A DNA stretch of 12,875 bases from Sulfurovum sp. (lineage in GTDB: Bacteria; Campylobacterota; Campylobacteria; Campylobacterales; Sulfurovaceae). The notes beneath the pieces are model-generated. The model ran no database searches, had not been told where the DNA came from, and was given only the letters and a program-made list of their open reading frames with translations. The translations under genes and the position numbers were made by a program. The stretch is from contig DQVY01000097.1 in assembly GCA_015661535.1 (NCBI GenBank), positions 1-12,875 of the forward strand, read 5' to 3'. How positions within the stretch are numbered: position 1 is the first letter of the stretch; each line of letters opens with the position of its first letter. Shown here piece by piece: positions 6,399 to 12,875 of this stretch.

Positions 6399-7326
6399 GC
6401 ATGTCCTTTACAATTTCGGGTAACTCGCCGGTGAGCGTATTTAAAAAGTCTACAATACGATGAAGATCCTCTTTATCCATGGGATGACCTAACTGATATT
6501 GTGTCATGATATTGACTGCTGCTTCCAGTGTTTTTGCACGACCGTCATGCATGTAGGGTGCAGTTAATGCTACATTTCTCAAAGAAGGTACTTTAAACAC
6601 ATATTTATCTTCTTCTCTATGTGTTATATTGTAACGTCCCAGTTCTTCACTTTTTGCATTTTGATAAATTCCAAATTTATTATAAAGGTTCCCCCCAATA
6701 TTTACACCATTGTGGCAAGAGATACACCCCATTGTTTTAAAGAGTCTATAGCCTTCAATTTCATGCTCATTCAAGGCTTTCATGTCACCTCTTAAGTATT
6801 TATCGAAAGAGGAGTTGGGGGTGATAAGTGTTTTCTCAAATTCGGCCAATACTTCTGCTAAATTGTCTTTCGTAATGCCATCTTCATAAAGTGCTTCAAA
6901 AAGAGCAGAATAGGTCTTACTCCTTTTCAGATCTTCCAAAACAGTCCCCAGTGAGTTAGCCATTTCAACAGGATTCGTAATAGGCTCAATGGCCTGTTCC
7001 TGAAGATTTTTAACATGTCCATCCCAAAATTGTCTGAAATTATATACAGCATTGTAGACTGTAGGTACATTGAAAAGTCCCTGCTCTCCTGTAACACCTT
7101 TTGTAAAAGCAACAGTATCTGCGCCATTAGTTTGAAGGTTATGACAAGTCATACATGAAAATGTTTTATCTTTTGAAAGTATCGGGTCTGCAAATAGTTT
7201 TTTTCCTAAAGCTACTTTCTTCTCGTCCACTTTGATCTGTGTCGGGATAGGAACAAGATTGGCAGCAAAAAGGGTAGAGGAGCATAAAGCAAAACAGAGT
7301 AAAGATAAAAAATAATTCTTTTGCAT
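6382..7326 (-). CDS. Diheme cytochrome c peroxidase
   Basis: 314 aa from the chosen ATG, periplasmic, reducing hydrogen peroxide with electrons from small c-type cytochromes. The ATG at 7326 is preferred over an in-frame ATG at 7359: AAGGAG lies 9 nt upstream, and translation then begins with a clean signal peptide (MQKNYFLSLLCFALC..., cut near LFA/ANL). Two heme-binding motifs are seen, CMTCH (58-62) and CISCH (201-205). FWDGH (100-104), EPITNPVEM (114-122) and TAPYMHDGR (255-263, with the likely Met ligand of the high-potential heme) are typical of the CcpA/MauG family. The distal His of classical enzymes appears to be replaced by Val78. It sits 17 nt after argB and overlaps the GGDEF-EAL gene, in the same operon. 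Confidence 0.93.
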   Translation of the reverse strand: MQKNYFLSLLCFALCSSTLFAANLVPIPTQIKVDEKKVALGKKLFADPILSKDKTFSCMTCHNLQTNGADTVAFTKGVTGEQGLFNVPTVYNAVYNFRQFWDGHVKNLQEQAIEPITNPVEMANSLGTVLEDLKRSKTYSALFEALYEDGITKDNLAEVLAEFEKTLITPNSSFDKYLRGDMKALNEHEIEGYRLFKTMGCISCHNGVNIGGNLYNKFGIYQNAKSEELGRYNITHREEDKYVFKVPSLRNVALTAPYMHDGRAKTLEAAVNIMTQYQLGHPMDKEDLHRIVDFLNTLTGELPEIVKDMRVEGQ

Positions 7327-7343
7327 AAACAAAAACTCCTTTA

Positions 7344-8195
7344 TTAAAGTTCGATACACGTCCCCACACCTGAACTTGTCAGTATCTCAAGTAACAAAGA
7401 GTGTTCTACCCTTCCGTCTATAATATGTGCTTTTTTAACGCCTCCACGCAATGCTTCAATACATGCATCTACCTTAGGTACCATACCCCCCTGTATCGTA
7501 CCATCAGCCTTGAGTGCTTCTGTTTTCTCTATGCTTAAGTTGGTAATGAGGTTCATCTCTTTGTCCAGTACACCCGGGGTATCGGTTAAAAAAAGTACTT
7601 TACGTGCTTCCATGGCTACGGCTATTTTAGAAGCAGCCAAGTCAGCGTTAATGTTAAACCCAGGGTGTCCCATGGTAGAACTTCCGGCTATAGGTGCAAT
7701 GACAGGGACCGCACCATCTTCAATAATATTGTTGACGATCTCAGGATCCACATGTTCAATAATACCTGTGTAGCCAAAGTTATCAAAGTCTTTTGCCAGC
7801 CCTTTTAAAAAACCACCATCTTTACCGGAAATACCAATGGCTTTACTTCCGTGATTGTCAAGCAGAGAGACGATCTCCTTATTGATACTTCCCGAAAGTA
7901 CCATTTCAGCAATGCGCATAACCTCTTTGGTTGTCACACGTTGTCCGTCTACAAATTCTGTACCAAGTCCCAAAGAAGAAAGCATATCGGTAATACTTTT
8001 CCCTCCGCCATGGACCACGATAGGTTTCATACCAACCAAGTGCAACAGTACAATGTCTTGTGCAAACTGTTCTTTAAGTATATCACTTGTCTGTGCAGAA
8101 CCACCATACTTGATCACGATCTTTTCATTGGAAAAACGTTTGATATAGGGTAAGGCATCCAGTAGCGTTTTGACTACTTCTATATTATCTCTCAC
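7344..8195 (-). CDS. argB: Acetylglutamate kinase
   Basis: 283 aa, cytosolic. It phosphorylates N-acetylglutamate with ATP, the second step of arginine synthesis. Motifs: IKYGG with K29 (28-32), HGGGK (62-66), the substrate-binding R86, GFNINADLAAS (179-189) and GGMVPK with K241 (236-241). The N-terminal helix before K29 (TLLDALPYIKRF) and the C-terminal EHSLLLEILTSSGVGT (264-279) are features of hexameric, arginine-inhibited enzymes, so end-product inhibition is inferred. The start is GTG, supported by AAAGGA 7 nt upstream inside lpxK; it overlaps the lpxK stop by 11 nt. The peroxidase gene follows. Confidence 0.97.
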   Translation of the reverse strand: MRDNIEVVKTLLDALPYIKRFSNEKIVIKYGGSAQTSDILKEQFAQDIVLLHLVGMKPIVVHGGGKSITDMLSSLGLGTEFVDGQRVTTKEVMRIAEMVLSGSINKEIVSLLDNHGSKAIGISGKDGGFLKGLAKDFDNFGYTGIIEHVDPEIVNNIIEDGAVPVIAPIAGSSTMGHPGFNINADLAASKIAVAMEARKVLFLTDTPGVLDKEMNLITNLSIEKTEALKADGTIQGGMVPKVDACIEALRGGVKKAHIIDGRVEHSLLLEILTSSGVGTCIEL

Positions 8196-9102
8196 GTTTG
8201 TATCCTTTGATGTATGCTTTGATTTTTATTATTATATCATGATTTAATGTTAATTCCAGCTTCATTTCTGAAAGTGGAATATCCATTCCCTCAAGTTTTA
8301 CTTTGTCTTTTGAAGTACATAAAAGACTAGTAGCCTGATGTTCATTCATATATTTTAAAATTATATTTTTATCAAAATAGGCATGATCTTCTAAATACAT
8401 TTTAGCTGCTACATTGTCAGGTAAATACTTCTCAAGCCTTTGGGGATTAGAAATTGCAGTCAGTAAGACCATGCGTTCCGTAGGATTAACTATCTCTACC
8501 TTTCGGTCAAAATCTCGTTCCTCTTTTAAAAGCATATCGGCATACGTTTTAACAAAATAAAACTCCCTAAATGCCCCTGCAGGAAAGGGTAGATAGTTTT
8601 GGATCTTTGCTGGTTCTAACAGTATTTCATATTTTTGAACAGTGACACGGTTAAAGCCATCATCCAAAATGATCACTTTTGACCCCTTGGATTTTGCAAG
8701 CATTATCGCTTTTACTCTGTCTTCACTCACAATAACAGAACTGTTGGGTAAGGAGATCGCCATAAGCATTGCTTCATCACCACTCTCTTCTACCCCTACC
8801 AATACCTTACCCTCTTGACTGACTTCTACAAGGCCGGTACTTAAACGGCCATAGCCGCGAGAGATCACAGTCACCCCTTCAAGTCTAGAGGCCAGCGCAA
8901 TGACAAAAGGTGTTTTCCCAGAACCGCCTACCATCAAATTTCCGACAGAAACAATGGGAATATCGAAGTCTTTTGGTCTTGCAAGTGCTCTGCGTACAAA
9001 CATTCCTAAGCCATAAAGAAGTGACAGAGGTGCCAAAAGAAGTATCAGCGGATAGTGATACCACTTGGGAGAAAAGAACATTATTTCAAAAAAATGTTTC
9101 AC
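8185..9102 (-). CDS. lpxK: Tetraacyldisaccharide 4'-kinase (lipid A synthesis)
   Basis: 305 aa, slightly shorter than E. coli LpxK. It transfers phosphate from ATP to the 4' position of the lipid A disaccharide at the inner membrane. An N-terminal hydrophobic segment (17-36) anchors it. The Walker A variant GNLMVGGSGKTP spans 54-65, SRGYGR 81-86, SGDEAML 107-113, LDDGFN 146-151 (the family DDGxQ region) and FPAGAFRE 173-180. The start is GTG in a GTGA overlap with the stop of the upstream DUF455 gene, with GGGAG 5 nt before it. An in-frame ATG at codon 8 is possible but has poorer support. Same operon as argB downstream. Confidence 0.95.
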   Translation of the reverse strand: MKHFFEIMFFSPKWYHYPLILLLAPLSLLYGLGMFVRRALARPKDFDIPIVSVGNLMVGGSGKTPFVIALASRLEGVTVISRGYGRLSTGLVEVSQEGKVLVGVEESGDEAMLMAISLPNSSVIVSEDRVKAIMLAKSKGSKVIILDDGFNRVTVQKYEILLEPAKIQNYLPFPAGAFREFYFVKTYADMLLKEERDFDRKVEIVNPTERMVLLTAISNPQRLEKYLPDNVAAKMYLEDHAYFDKNIILKYMNEHQATSLLCTSKDKVKLEGMDIPLSEMKLELTLNHDIIIKIKAYIKGYKRER

Positions 9103-9914
9103 TCACACTCCCTTGCACCGAGCCTTTTTATTTCACTGCAGGAAAACCCTGCCTCTTTTCTGCCTTCCACATTGACATGCGGCCTGTGTTTTTCAAGAAG
9201 GTCGTAGCGTGCAAGAATGTCAAAATAGACAGACACATCTTTCCCCTCTTTTTCGCAAAGGTATTTAAACCACCTGTCACCTTTGAGTACATGGTCTATC
9301 TCTTCTTCATAAATGATGTTCAGCACTTCTATAAGTTTTGCAATGGCAGGGATCTTTCGTTTATTGTGCAGTTTTTTAATGATCTGTGGACTCACATCGA
9401 GTCCAGAAGCTTCAAAATAACGCGGTACGATCGCCATACGGTCAAGTATATTGCCTGCGGTATTGGTCGCCGCATCAAATAGTCCGCAATGTACAGGGAA
9501 ATCACCATAAGTAAAACCAAGTTCCTTGAGAAGTTTCTCCAGCATCTTAAAATGACGTATTTCATCAGAGGCCACTTCCAGCCAGTCTGTTTTATAGTCC
9601 ATAGACATATGGGGGTAACGATAGACTGCATCTAAAGCCAGGTCGATCGCGGAAAACTCTATGTGGGCTATGGAGTGGACCAGGGTTGCCAAACCTTCAT
9701 TTGTGTCAAAGTCTTTACGGTGTCGTAAATCTTTAGGAAGTACAATGTCACATTGCTTTGCATAAGAGGGTTGGGTAAAAAGAAGAGGCTCAAAATCATT
9801 AGGCAGACTAACCTCATTTTGGCTACAATACGCTAAACATTGGGCAGTCAATTTCTCTTTGATCAAGATATCGTCACTCGTGATGGCCTGCTCTAAAAGT
9901 TCATACATATTCAT
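9099..9914 (-). CDS. Ferritin-like DUF455 family protein
   Basis: 271 aa from the ATG at 9914; a longer in-frame reading from 9971 is rejected because it crosses the promoter. All-helical, cytosolic, of the DUF455 ferritin-like family. Candidate metal ligands, numbered from 9914: HIEFSAIDLALD (84-95; H84, E86), SDEIRH (116-121; E118, H121), PRYFEASGLD (164-173; E168) and EEEIDH (203-208). They are spaced like a four-helix-bundle di-iron site. The reaction is not known to me; hydroxylase-like or iron-handling roles are guesses. It is the first gene of the operon leading to lpxK, argB, the peroxidase and GGDEF-EAL. A second Met two codons later (9908) is an alternative start. No ribosome site precedes either; see the promoter at 9921. 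Confidence 0.85.
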   Translation of the reverse strand: MNMYELLEQAITSDDILIKEKLTAQCLAYCSQNEVSLPNDFEPLLFTQPSYAKQCDIVLPKDLRHRKDFDTNEGLATLVHSIAHIEFSAIDLALDAVYRYPHMSMDYKTDWLEVASDEIRHFKMLEKLLKELGFTYGDFPVHCGLFDAATNTAGNILDRMAIVPRYFEASGLDVSPQIIKKLHNKRKIPAIAKLIEVLNIIYEEEIDHVLKGDRWFKYLCEKEGKDVSVYFDILARYDLLEKHRPHVNVEGRKEAGFSCSEIKRLGARECE

Positions 9915-9920
9915 ATAAGG

Positions 9921-9926
9921 ATTATA
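9921..9926 (-). promoter_or_regulatory. Promoter -10 of the DUF455-lpxK-argB operon
   Basis: A perfect minus-strand TATAAT ends 6 nt before the ATG at 9914, so the expected +1 is the A of that ATG. This predicts a leaderless message and explains the missing ribosome site. It overlaps by one base the ribosome site of the divergent metallohydrolase gene on the other strand (AAGGA, 9917-9921). Confidence 0.55.
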
Positions 9927-9930
9927 ACCA

Positions 9931-10536
9931 ATGGAAATTAAAATCCAACCTATGGGCGCAACACAAACCAACTGCTACATAGCCACAGTCGATGGCAAAG
10001 ACTTCATTATAGACCCTGGTATGGGTGCAACCAAATGGGTCGTTGATAATGTCACAAACCCTGTTGCCATTTTGAACACACATGGGCACTTTGACCATGT
10101 ATGGTCCAACCAAGAAGTGCAAGATGCCCTCAAGATACCCATCTACTGTCCCAAAGGAGATACTTTCATGCTTCAGAACTGTCCCCTTGGACAACCCGTA
10201 CCTCCTTCAGAAGCAGATTATGAAATAGTCGGAGATGAAACGCTTGAACTTGAGGGTGTGAAGATACAATACCGACACTTCCCCGGTCATACCCCAGGGT
10301 GCAGCATTATACAAATAGAAGATGTGTGGTTCTCCGGAGACTTTCTCTTTCAACAATCTATAGGAAGATGGGACTTCCCTTTTTCAAGTGGACAGGCGAT
10401 GATACAAAGTTTACAAAAAGCCCAAAAGATAGAAGAAGACTACACCCTCTACCCCGGTCATAATTTAAGTACCACACTTAAAGCCGAGCAAAAAGTAATA
10501 CCCTACTGGATAGAACAGGTGAATATGACCTTATAA
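9931..10536 (+). CDS. Metallo-beta-lactamase fold hydrolase, glyoxalase II-like
   Basis: 201 aa, cytosolic, compact single-domain form like YcbL-type thioester hydrolases. The metal-binding set is complete: THGHFDH (50-56; H51, H53, D55, H56), PGHTPG (118-123; H120), SGDFLF (135-140; D137) and PGH (175-177; H177). It also has the ligand-loop IGRWDFPFSS common in short glyoxalase II relatives. It lacks the C-terminal helical glutathione-binding domain of classical GloB, so the true substrate is open. The start has AAGGA 9 nt upstream. It diverges from the DUF455 operon, with the two ATGs about 16 bp apart, and it ends 1 nt before the left arm of an inverted repeat. Confidence 0.92.
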   Translation: MEIKIQPMGATQTNCYIATVDGKDFIIDPGMGATKWVVDNVTNPVAILNTHGHFDHVWSNQEVQDALKIPIYCPKGDTFMLQNCPLGQPVPPSEADYEIVGDETLELEGVKIQYRHFPGHTPGCSIIQIEDVWFSGDFLFQQSIGRWDFPFSSGQAMIQSLQKAQKIEEDYTLYPGHNLSTTLKAEQKVIPYWIEQVNMTL

Positions 10537-10537
10537 T

Positions 10538-10646
10538 GTAGGGTGGCGCACTTGTGCCCACCTTTTATAAAATACAATCTTTAAATACAAATATGTTTCT
10601 TCTCTATTAACTTACTAATTTGGTGGGCACAAGTGCACCACCCTAC
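10538..10646. repeat. Nested inverted repeat, REP- or MITE-like element
   Basis: Two 25-bp arms (10538-10562 and 10622-10646) are inverted copies matching at 24 of 25 positions and flank 59 bp of AT-rich DNA. Each arm is itself an imperfect palindrome built on GGTGG-GCAC / GTGC-CCACC. The element sits exactly between two convergent genes: the left arm begins 1 nt after the metallohydrolase stop, and the right arm contains the thioesterase TAG stop (10643-10645). No target duplication or transposase is seen. Confidence 0.8.
10542..10566 (+). terminator. Probable terminator of the metallohydrolase gene
   Basis: The left arm of the repeat folds as GGTGG (C bulge) GCA / CTTG loop / TGC CCACC and is followed by TTTT on the plus strand. 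It begins 5 nt after the stop codon. The right arm lacks a U-tract on the minus strand, so it is a weaker terminator for the convergent gene. Confidence 0.55.
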
Positions 10647-11026
10647 GCTAGTACATGTTTGTCTAACACGAAGGTTGTAAATTCTCCGGTAAAAACAATC
10701 TTGTCAGATATAAACGCTTCTACTTCTACTACTTTCTTTTTTCCTTTGTCAGAGACAATCACTGCTTTACACAAAACAACATCCCCAACTTTAACCGGTG
10801 CTAGGAATTTAGAGGATGAAGCACCTAAAACAACAAAAGGATCATTCACTGCTGACATCGCAGCATAATCTGCAGCGCCAAAGACAAACCCGCCATGCAC
10901 CAGGCCTTCTGCATCTGCTGACATTTGCTGTGTGGTATGTAAAAGTACTTCAGCATACCCCTTTTCAAGTGTAGTGACTTTGCCGCAAAGCGACGTGTTA
11001 ATATTTAGATGGGTATTTTGCTGCAT
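10643..11026 (-). CDS. Hotdog-fold thioesterase, PaaI-like
   Basis: 127 aa, cytosolic single hotdog domain. The central helix motif LVHGGFVFGAADYAAMSAV (42-60) carries the HGG typical of PaaI/4-hydroxybenzoyl-CoA-type thioesterases, and SSSKFLAPVKVGDVV (70-84) is the usual following strand. It probably hydrolyses acyl-CoA or aryl-CoA thioesters; the substrate is not predictable. The start has AGGA 6 nt upstream and an extended -10 at 11050-11058. The stop codon lies inside the inverted repeat, so insertion of that element may have set the C-terminus (VLA end). Confidence 0.85.
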   Translation of the reverse strand: MQQNTHLNINTSLCGKVTTLEKGYAEVLLHTTQQMSADAEGLVHGGFVFGAADYAAMSAVNDPFVVLGASSSKFLAPVKVGDVVLCKAVIVSDKGKKKVVEVEAFISDKIVFTGEFTTFVLDKHVLA

Positions 11027-11049
11027 AAGATATCCTAAAATTTTTTAGA

Positions 11050-11058
11050 ATTATAACA
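11050..11058 (-). promoter_or_regulatory. Extended -10 promoter of the thioesterase gene
   Basis: Minus-strand TGTTATAAT is a full TGnTATAAT extended -10. Transcription would start about 7 nt further on, leaving a leader of roughly 17 nt that contains the AGGA site and part of an AT-rich CTAAAA/TTTTAG palindrome. Confidence 0.55.
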
Positions 11059-11108
11059 ATGCTACGATGAAAAGTAAAGGAAATGTTAACAAATATGTAA
11101 CTCAATAA

Positions 11109-11133
11109 CATTCCTGCTCAAAGAGTAGGAACG
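11109..11133. repeat. 25-bp palindrome in the intergenic region, REP-like
   Basis: Arms CATTCCTGCTC and GAGTAGGAACG pair over 11 positions with one mismatch and one G-U, around an AAA loop. It lies 28 nt past the stop of the response regulator gene (minus strand). No U-tract follows on either strand, so it is at best a rho-assisted or processing hairpin. The rest of 11059-11160 holds no gene that I can see. Confidence 0.5.
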
Positions 11134-11160
11134 GGATTAACGAGCTTCAGAAGGAAAATA

Positions 11161-11820
11161 TTAATATGAAAATTTATATCCGCGTCTACGAACCGTATGG
11201 ATCACCTGAAAACCAAGAATACTCTTTAAACGTTTACGTATCTGGTTAATCGCCACTTCTACGGTATTGTCAGAAACGTATTCAGGTTCTTCCCAAAGGG
11301 CATTGATAATTTCATCTTTAGAGAAGACCCTCTGTTTACGAAGTGCCAAATAGGCAAGAATATCAAATGTTTTCCCATTCAAAGAGACAATTTTTTCATC
11401 ATATTCTATTTTCTTATTAGCAATGTCGATCACAAGTTTTTCAATGGTCACCTGTGTACCAAAAAGATGTCTCATATTAGCCAATACTCTAGCGGCTATA
11501 AGATCTGGATGTTCACAATGCTGAAAGATCACATCATCCACACCTAAAGCATAAAAAGCAGCTTGATTTTTAAAATTGCTTGTGAGTATCATGATCTTGG
11601 TTTCACTCTTTTTCTTTTTGACTTCATTCACATAACGTTCAAGTGAAAACTTCACACCTTCATCTACAATAATAACCAGTTCATAGTGTCTAAAATCTGT
11701 AAAATTTGTTGCGTCATATATATCTTTTGCATTATCAACAATACAAATAAAATATTTATCTAATTCTGTTTCAAGCTCTTTAACGTATTCATCGCCAAGG
11801 CCAACTGTTAATATTCTCAT
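11161..11820 (-). CDS. hsrA: Atypical OmpR-family response regulator, HsrA-like
   Basis: 219 aa. A receiver-like domain (1-about 118) and an OmpR-type winged helix (about 125-219). The C-terminal half is close to Helicobacter HsrA/HP1043 as I remember it: ALWEEPE (174-180), NTVEVAINQIRKRL (185-198), HTVRRRGYKFSY (208-219). The receiver lacks the normal chemistry: the phospho-acceptor position in YELVIIVDE (46-54) is V52, the same xD pattern as in HP1043, and no lysine follows beta-5 (VIFQHCEH). It probably works without phosphorylation as a DNA-binding regulator, with no partner kinase next to it. GGAA lies about 5 nt before the ATG. In relatives HsrA is essential and autoregulated; that is not shown here. 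The family is firm; orthology is likely. Confidence 0.8.
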   Translation of the reverse strand: MRILTVGLGDEYVKELETELDKYFICIVDNAKDIYDATNFTDFRHYELVIIVDEGVKFSLERYVNEVKKKKSETKIMILTSNFKNQAAFYALGVDDVIFQHCEHPDLIAARVLANMRHLFGTQVTIEKLVIDIANKKIEYDEKIVSLNGKTFDILAYLALRKQRVFSKDEIINALWEEPEYVSDNTVEVAINQIRKRLKSILGFQVIHTVRRRGYKFSY

Positions 11821-11942
11821 CTATTTCCAATCATATAAAAAGCTGTTAAATCTTAAAGTTTTTCCGCTTTTATCATTTTATTAGCGTATTTATAGCTAAA
11901 TGTACCTTATTTAAAAATAAAAGTAAGGCAGGCAAAAAGCTT
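11821..11942 (-). promoter_or_regulatory. Upstream region of the response regulator gene
   Basis: 122 bp between cmoB and the regulator. On the minus strand it holds a TATAAA (11889-11894) and a TATAT-containing stretch near 11834 as possible -10s. Adjacent TTTAAG and TTTAAC half-sites (11845-11857) lie where an autoregulatory box could be. A hairpin with arms CCTTA(C)TTT/AAATAAGG (about 11905-11928) lies after cmoB but has no U-tract. None of these is decisive. Confidence 0.3.
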
Positions 11943-12848
11943 TTATGCGGCTTTTATCGCCTTAATATAGACTCTTTTTGGTGCAGGATACCCTTCTACT
12001 GTTTTAGTATTGTCTTCAGGGTCTAGGAAATCTTCAAGACTTTGGGTGTCGATCCATTCTGTTTTACGCTGTTCATGATGTTCTGTCACCATTGTTTCAA
12101 GTACTTCTACCGTCTCAAACCCTGCACGATGGCACCAGTTTTTCAAGGCATTGACAGTAGGAACAAAATAGATGTTCGGGATTTTAGAATAACGGTCTTT
12201 AGGCGTTAAACACATTTCACCCTCACCATCTATCATAAACGTATCTAAAATGAGCTCACCGCCCTTGTTAAGACCTTTAAACAAAGACTTTAACATGGCT
12301 ACGGGGTCAGACCTGTGATAAAGCACACCCAAACAAAACAGAGTATCAAACTTATGCTCATAAAACTCCACATGCTCCACACCCAGAAGTTCGTACACAA
12401 TGTCAGACTGTATAAAATGGTTTATAAATTGAAACTGTGAATAATAGATAGCGGAAGGATCAAAACCAATGAGTTTTTTTGGTGCTTGCGAAAGCATACG
12501 AAAAAGGTAATAGCCATTATTACAGCCTATGTCTCCCACTATTTTGTCTTTGAGATCAAAATGGGGTTCAAGCAGGTTGTATTTGATCTGGCTTTGCCAT
12601 TCAGAATCTATAAAAAGGTCATTTATCTGAAAGGGACCTTTACGCCATGGTTTCATAAGCAAGGCTATTTCTTTAATCTGTACTGCGTCCTCAGCACTGA
12701 TATTGGGAAGAGTAATTGACACTTTATCGCCTAAAGTTACCTCAACACTCTCGTATTGAGGTAACTTTTTAATGGCTTCTTGGTAAGGAACAATATTTTT
12801 CCACGTCAGCCATTTTTTGCGTTCTTCCCGTAATGTATGAAGATCCAT
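11943..12848 (-). CDS. cmoB: tRNA U34 carboxymethyltransferase
   Basis: 301 aa. It transfers a carboxymethyl group from carboxy-SAM to 5-hydroxyuridine at the tRNA wobble position, forming cmo5U. Class I methyltransferase core (about 100-230): motif I VGDIGCNNGYY (104-114), GFDPSAIYYSQF (128-139) and GVLYHRSDP (174-182). CmoB-specific signs are MKPWRKGPF with K70 (65-73), the RYSKIPNIYFVPT strand (219-231) that parallels the MRNVYFIPS of E. coli, and the C-terminal EGYPAPKRVY (285-294). No cmoA is in the window. No Shine-Dalgarno is visible; an upstream TAG abuts the ATG, suggesting coupling to a preceding gene. Confidence 0.93.
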   Translation of the reverse strand: MDLHTLREERKKWLTWKNIVPYQEAIKKLPQYESVEVTLGDKVSITLPNISAEDAVQIKEIALLMKPWRKGPFQINDLFIDSEWQSQIKYNLLEPHFDLKDKIVGDIGCNNGYYLFRMLSQAPKKLIGFDPSAIYYSQFQFINHFIQSDIVYELLGVEHVEFYEHKFDTLFCLGVLYHRSDPVAMLKSLFKGLNKGGELILDTFMIDGEGEMCLTPKDRYSKIPNIYFVPTVNALKNWCHRAGFETVEVLETMVTEHHEQRKTEWIDTQSLEDFLDPEDNTKTVEGYPAPKRVYIKAIKAA

Positions 12849-12875
12849 CTATTTTTTGATATACGCTTTTTTGAT
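12849..12875 (-). CDS. Possible C-terminus of an upstream gene (partial)
   Basis: The last 27 bp read on the minus strand as eight codons, IKKAYIKK, then TAG directly against the cmoB ATG. An upstream gene in an operon with cmoB would fit the missing cmoB ribosome site. Too short to identify, and it may be chance. Confidence 0.3.
   Translation of the reverse strand: MKKAYIKK

Noticed and set aside
7327..7359. Longer N-terminus of the cytochrome c peroxidase from an ATG at 7359
   Set aside because: It overlaps argB, places 11 residues before the signal peptide and lacks the AAGGAG site that precedes the ATG at 7326.
8910..9482. 190-codon plus-strand ORF
   Set aside because: Antisense to lpxK and the DUF455 gene, both with clear family motifs; low-complexity translation without domain features.
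9915..9971. Longer N-terminus of the DUF455 protein from 9971
   Set aside because: It runs across the TATAAT box and into the divergent metallohydrolase gene; family similarity begins after the internal Met.

Overview
The window reads as chromosomal DNA of a moderately AT-rich Campylobacterota (epsilonproteobacterium), most like the free-living sulfur- or hydrogen-oxidising Sulfurovum/Sulfurimonas type. This is inferred from an HsrA-type orphan response regulator, a diheme cytochrome c peroxidase, short AGGA ribosome sites and TATAAT boxes without a clear -35. Nothing looks like phage, plasmid or insertion-sequence coding DNA. All gene families except one 9-codon edge fragment are recognisable.

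Layout. 1-1237 (+) is the C-terminal part of a Uup-type ABC-F ATPase. It converges, with 1 bp to spare, on a minus-strand pair: threonine synthase (thrC) and then a secreted LysM/3D-domain cell-wall protein. 3875-4256 is a gene-free stretch. It carries what I read as a cyclic-di-GMP-I (GEMM-I) riboswitch on the minus strand (4130-4212), with an overlapping antiterminator (4113-4136) and an intrinsic terminator (4096-4122). 4257-9914 is a tightly packed minus-strand operon, in transcription order: ferritin-like DUF455 protein, lpxK, argB, diheme cytochrome c peroxidase, and a membrane GGDEF-EAL protein. Gene junctions overlap by 4, 11 and 17 nt or are 17 nt apart, and three genes start with GTG. 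A glyoxalase-II-like metallohydrolase diverges from this operon at 9931 (+). It converges on a hotdog thioesterase across a 109-bp nested inverted repeat (10538-10646). The right end holds an HsrA-like atypical response regulator and cmoB, both on the minus strand, plus the last codons of what may be another gene.

How it fits together. The operon mixes lipid A synthesis, arginine synthesis, peroxide respiration and c-di-GMP turnover, so it looks like a transcriptional convenience rather than one pathway. The most striking point is that the enzyme that can make or degrade c-di-GMP is followed, 44 nt after its stop codon, by an RNA that looks able to sense c-di-GMP. The next genes downstream on that strand are thrC and the LysM/3D cell-wall gene. 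The RNA could be an orphan regulatory RNA, a sensor in the 3' end of the operon message, or an off-switch for read-through into thrC and the cell-wall gene.
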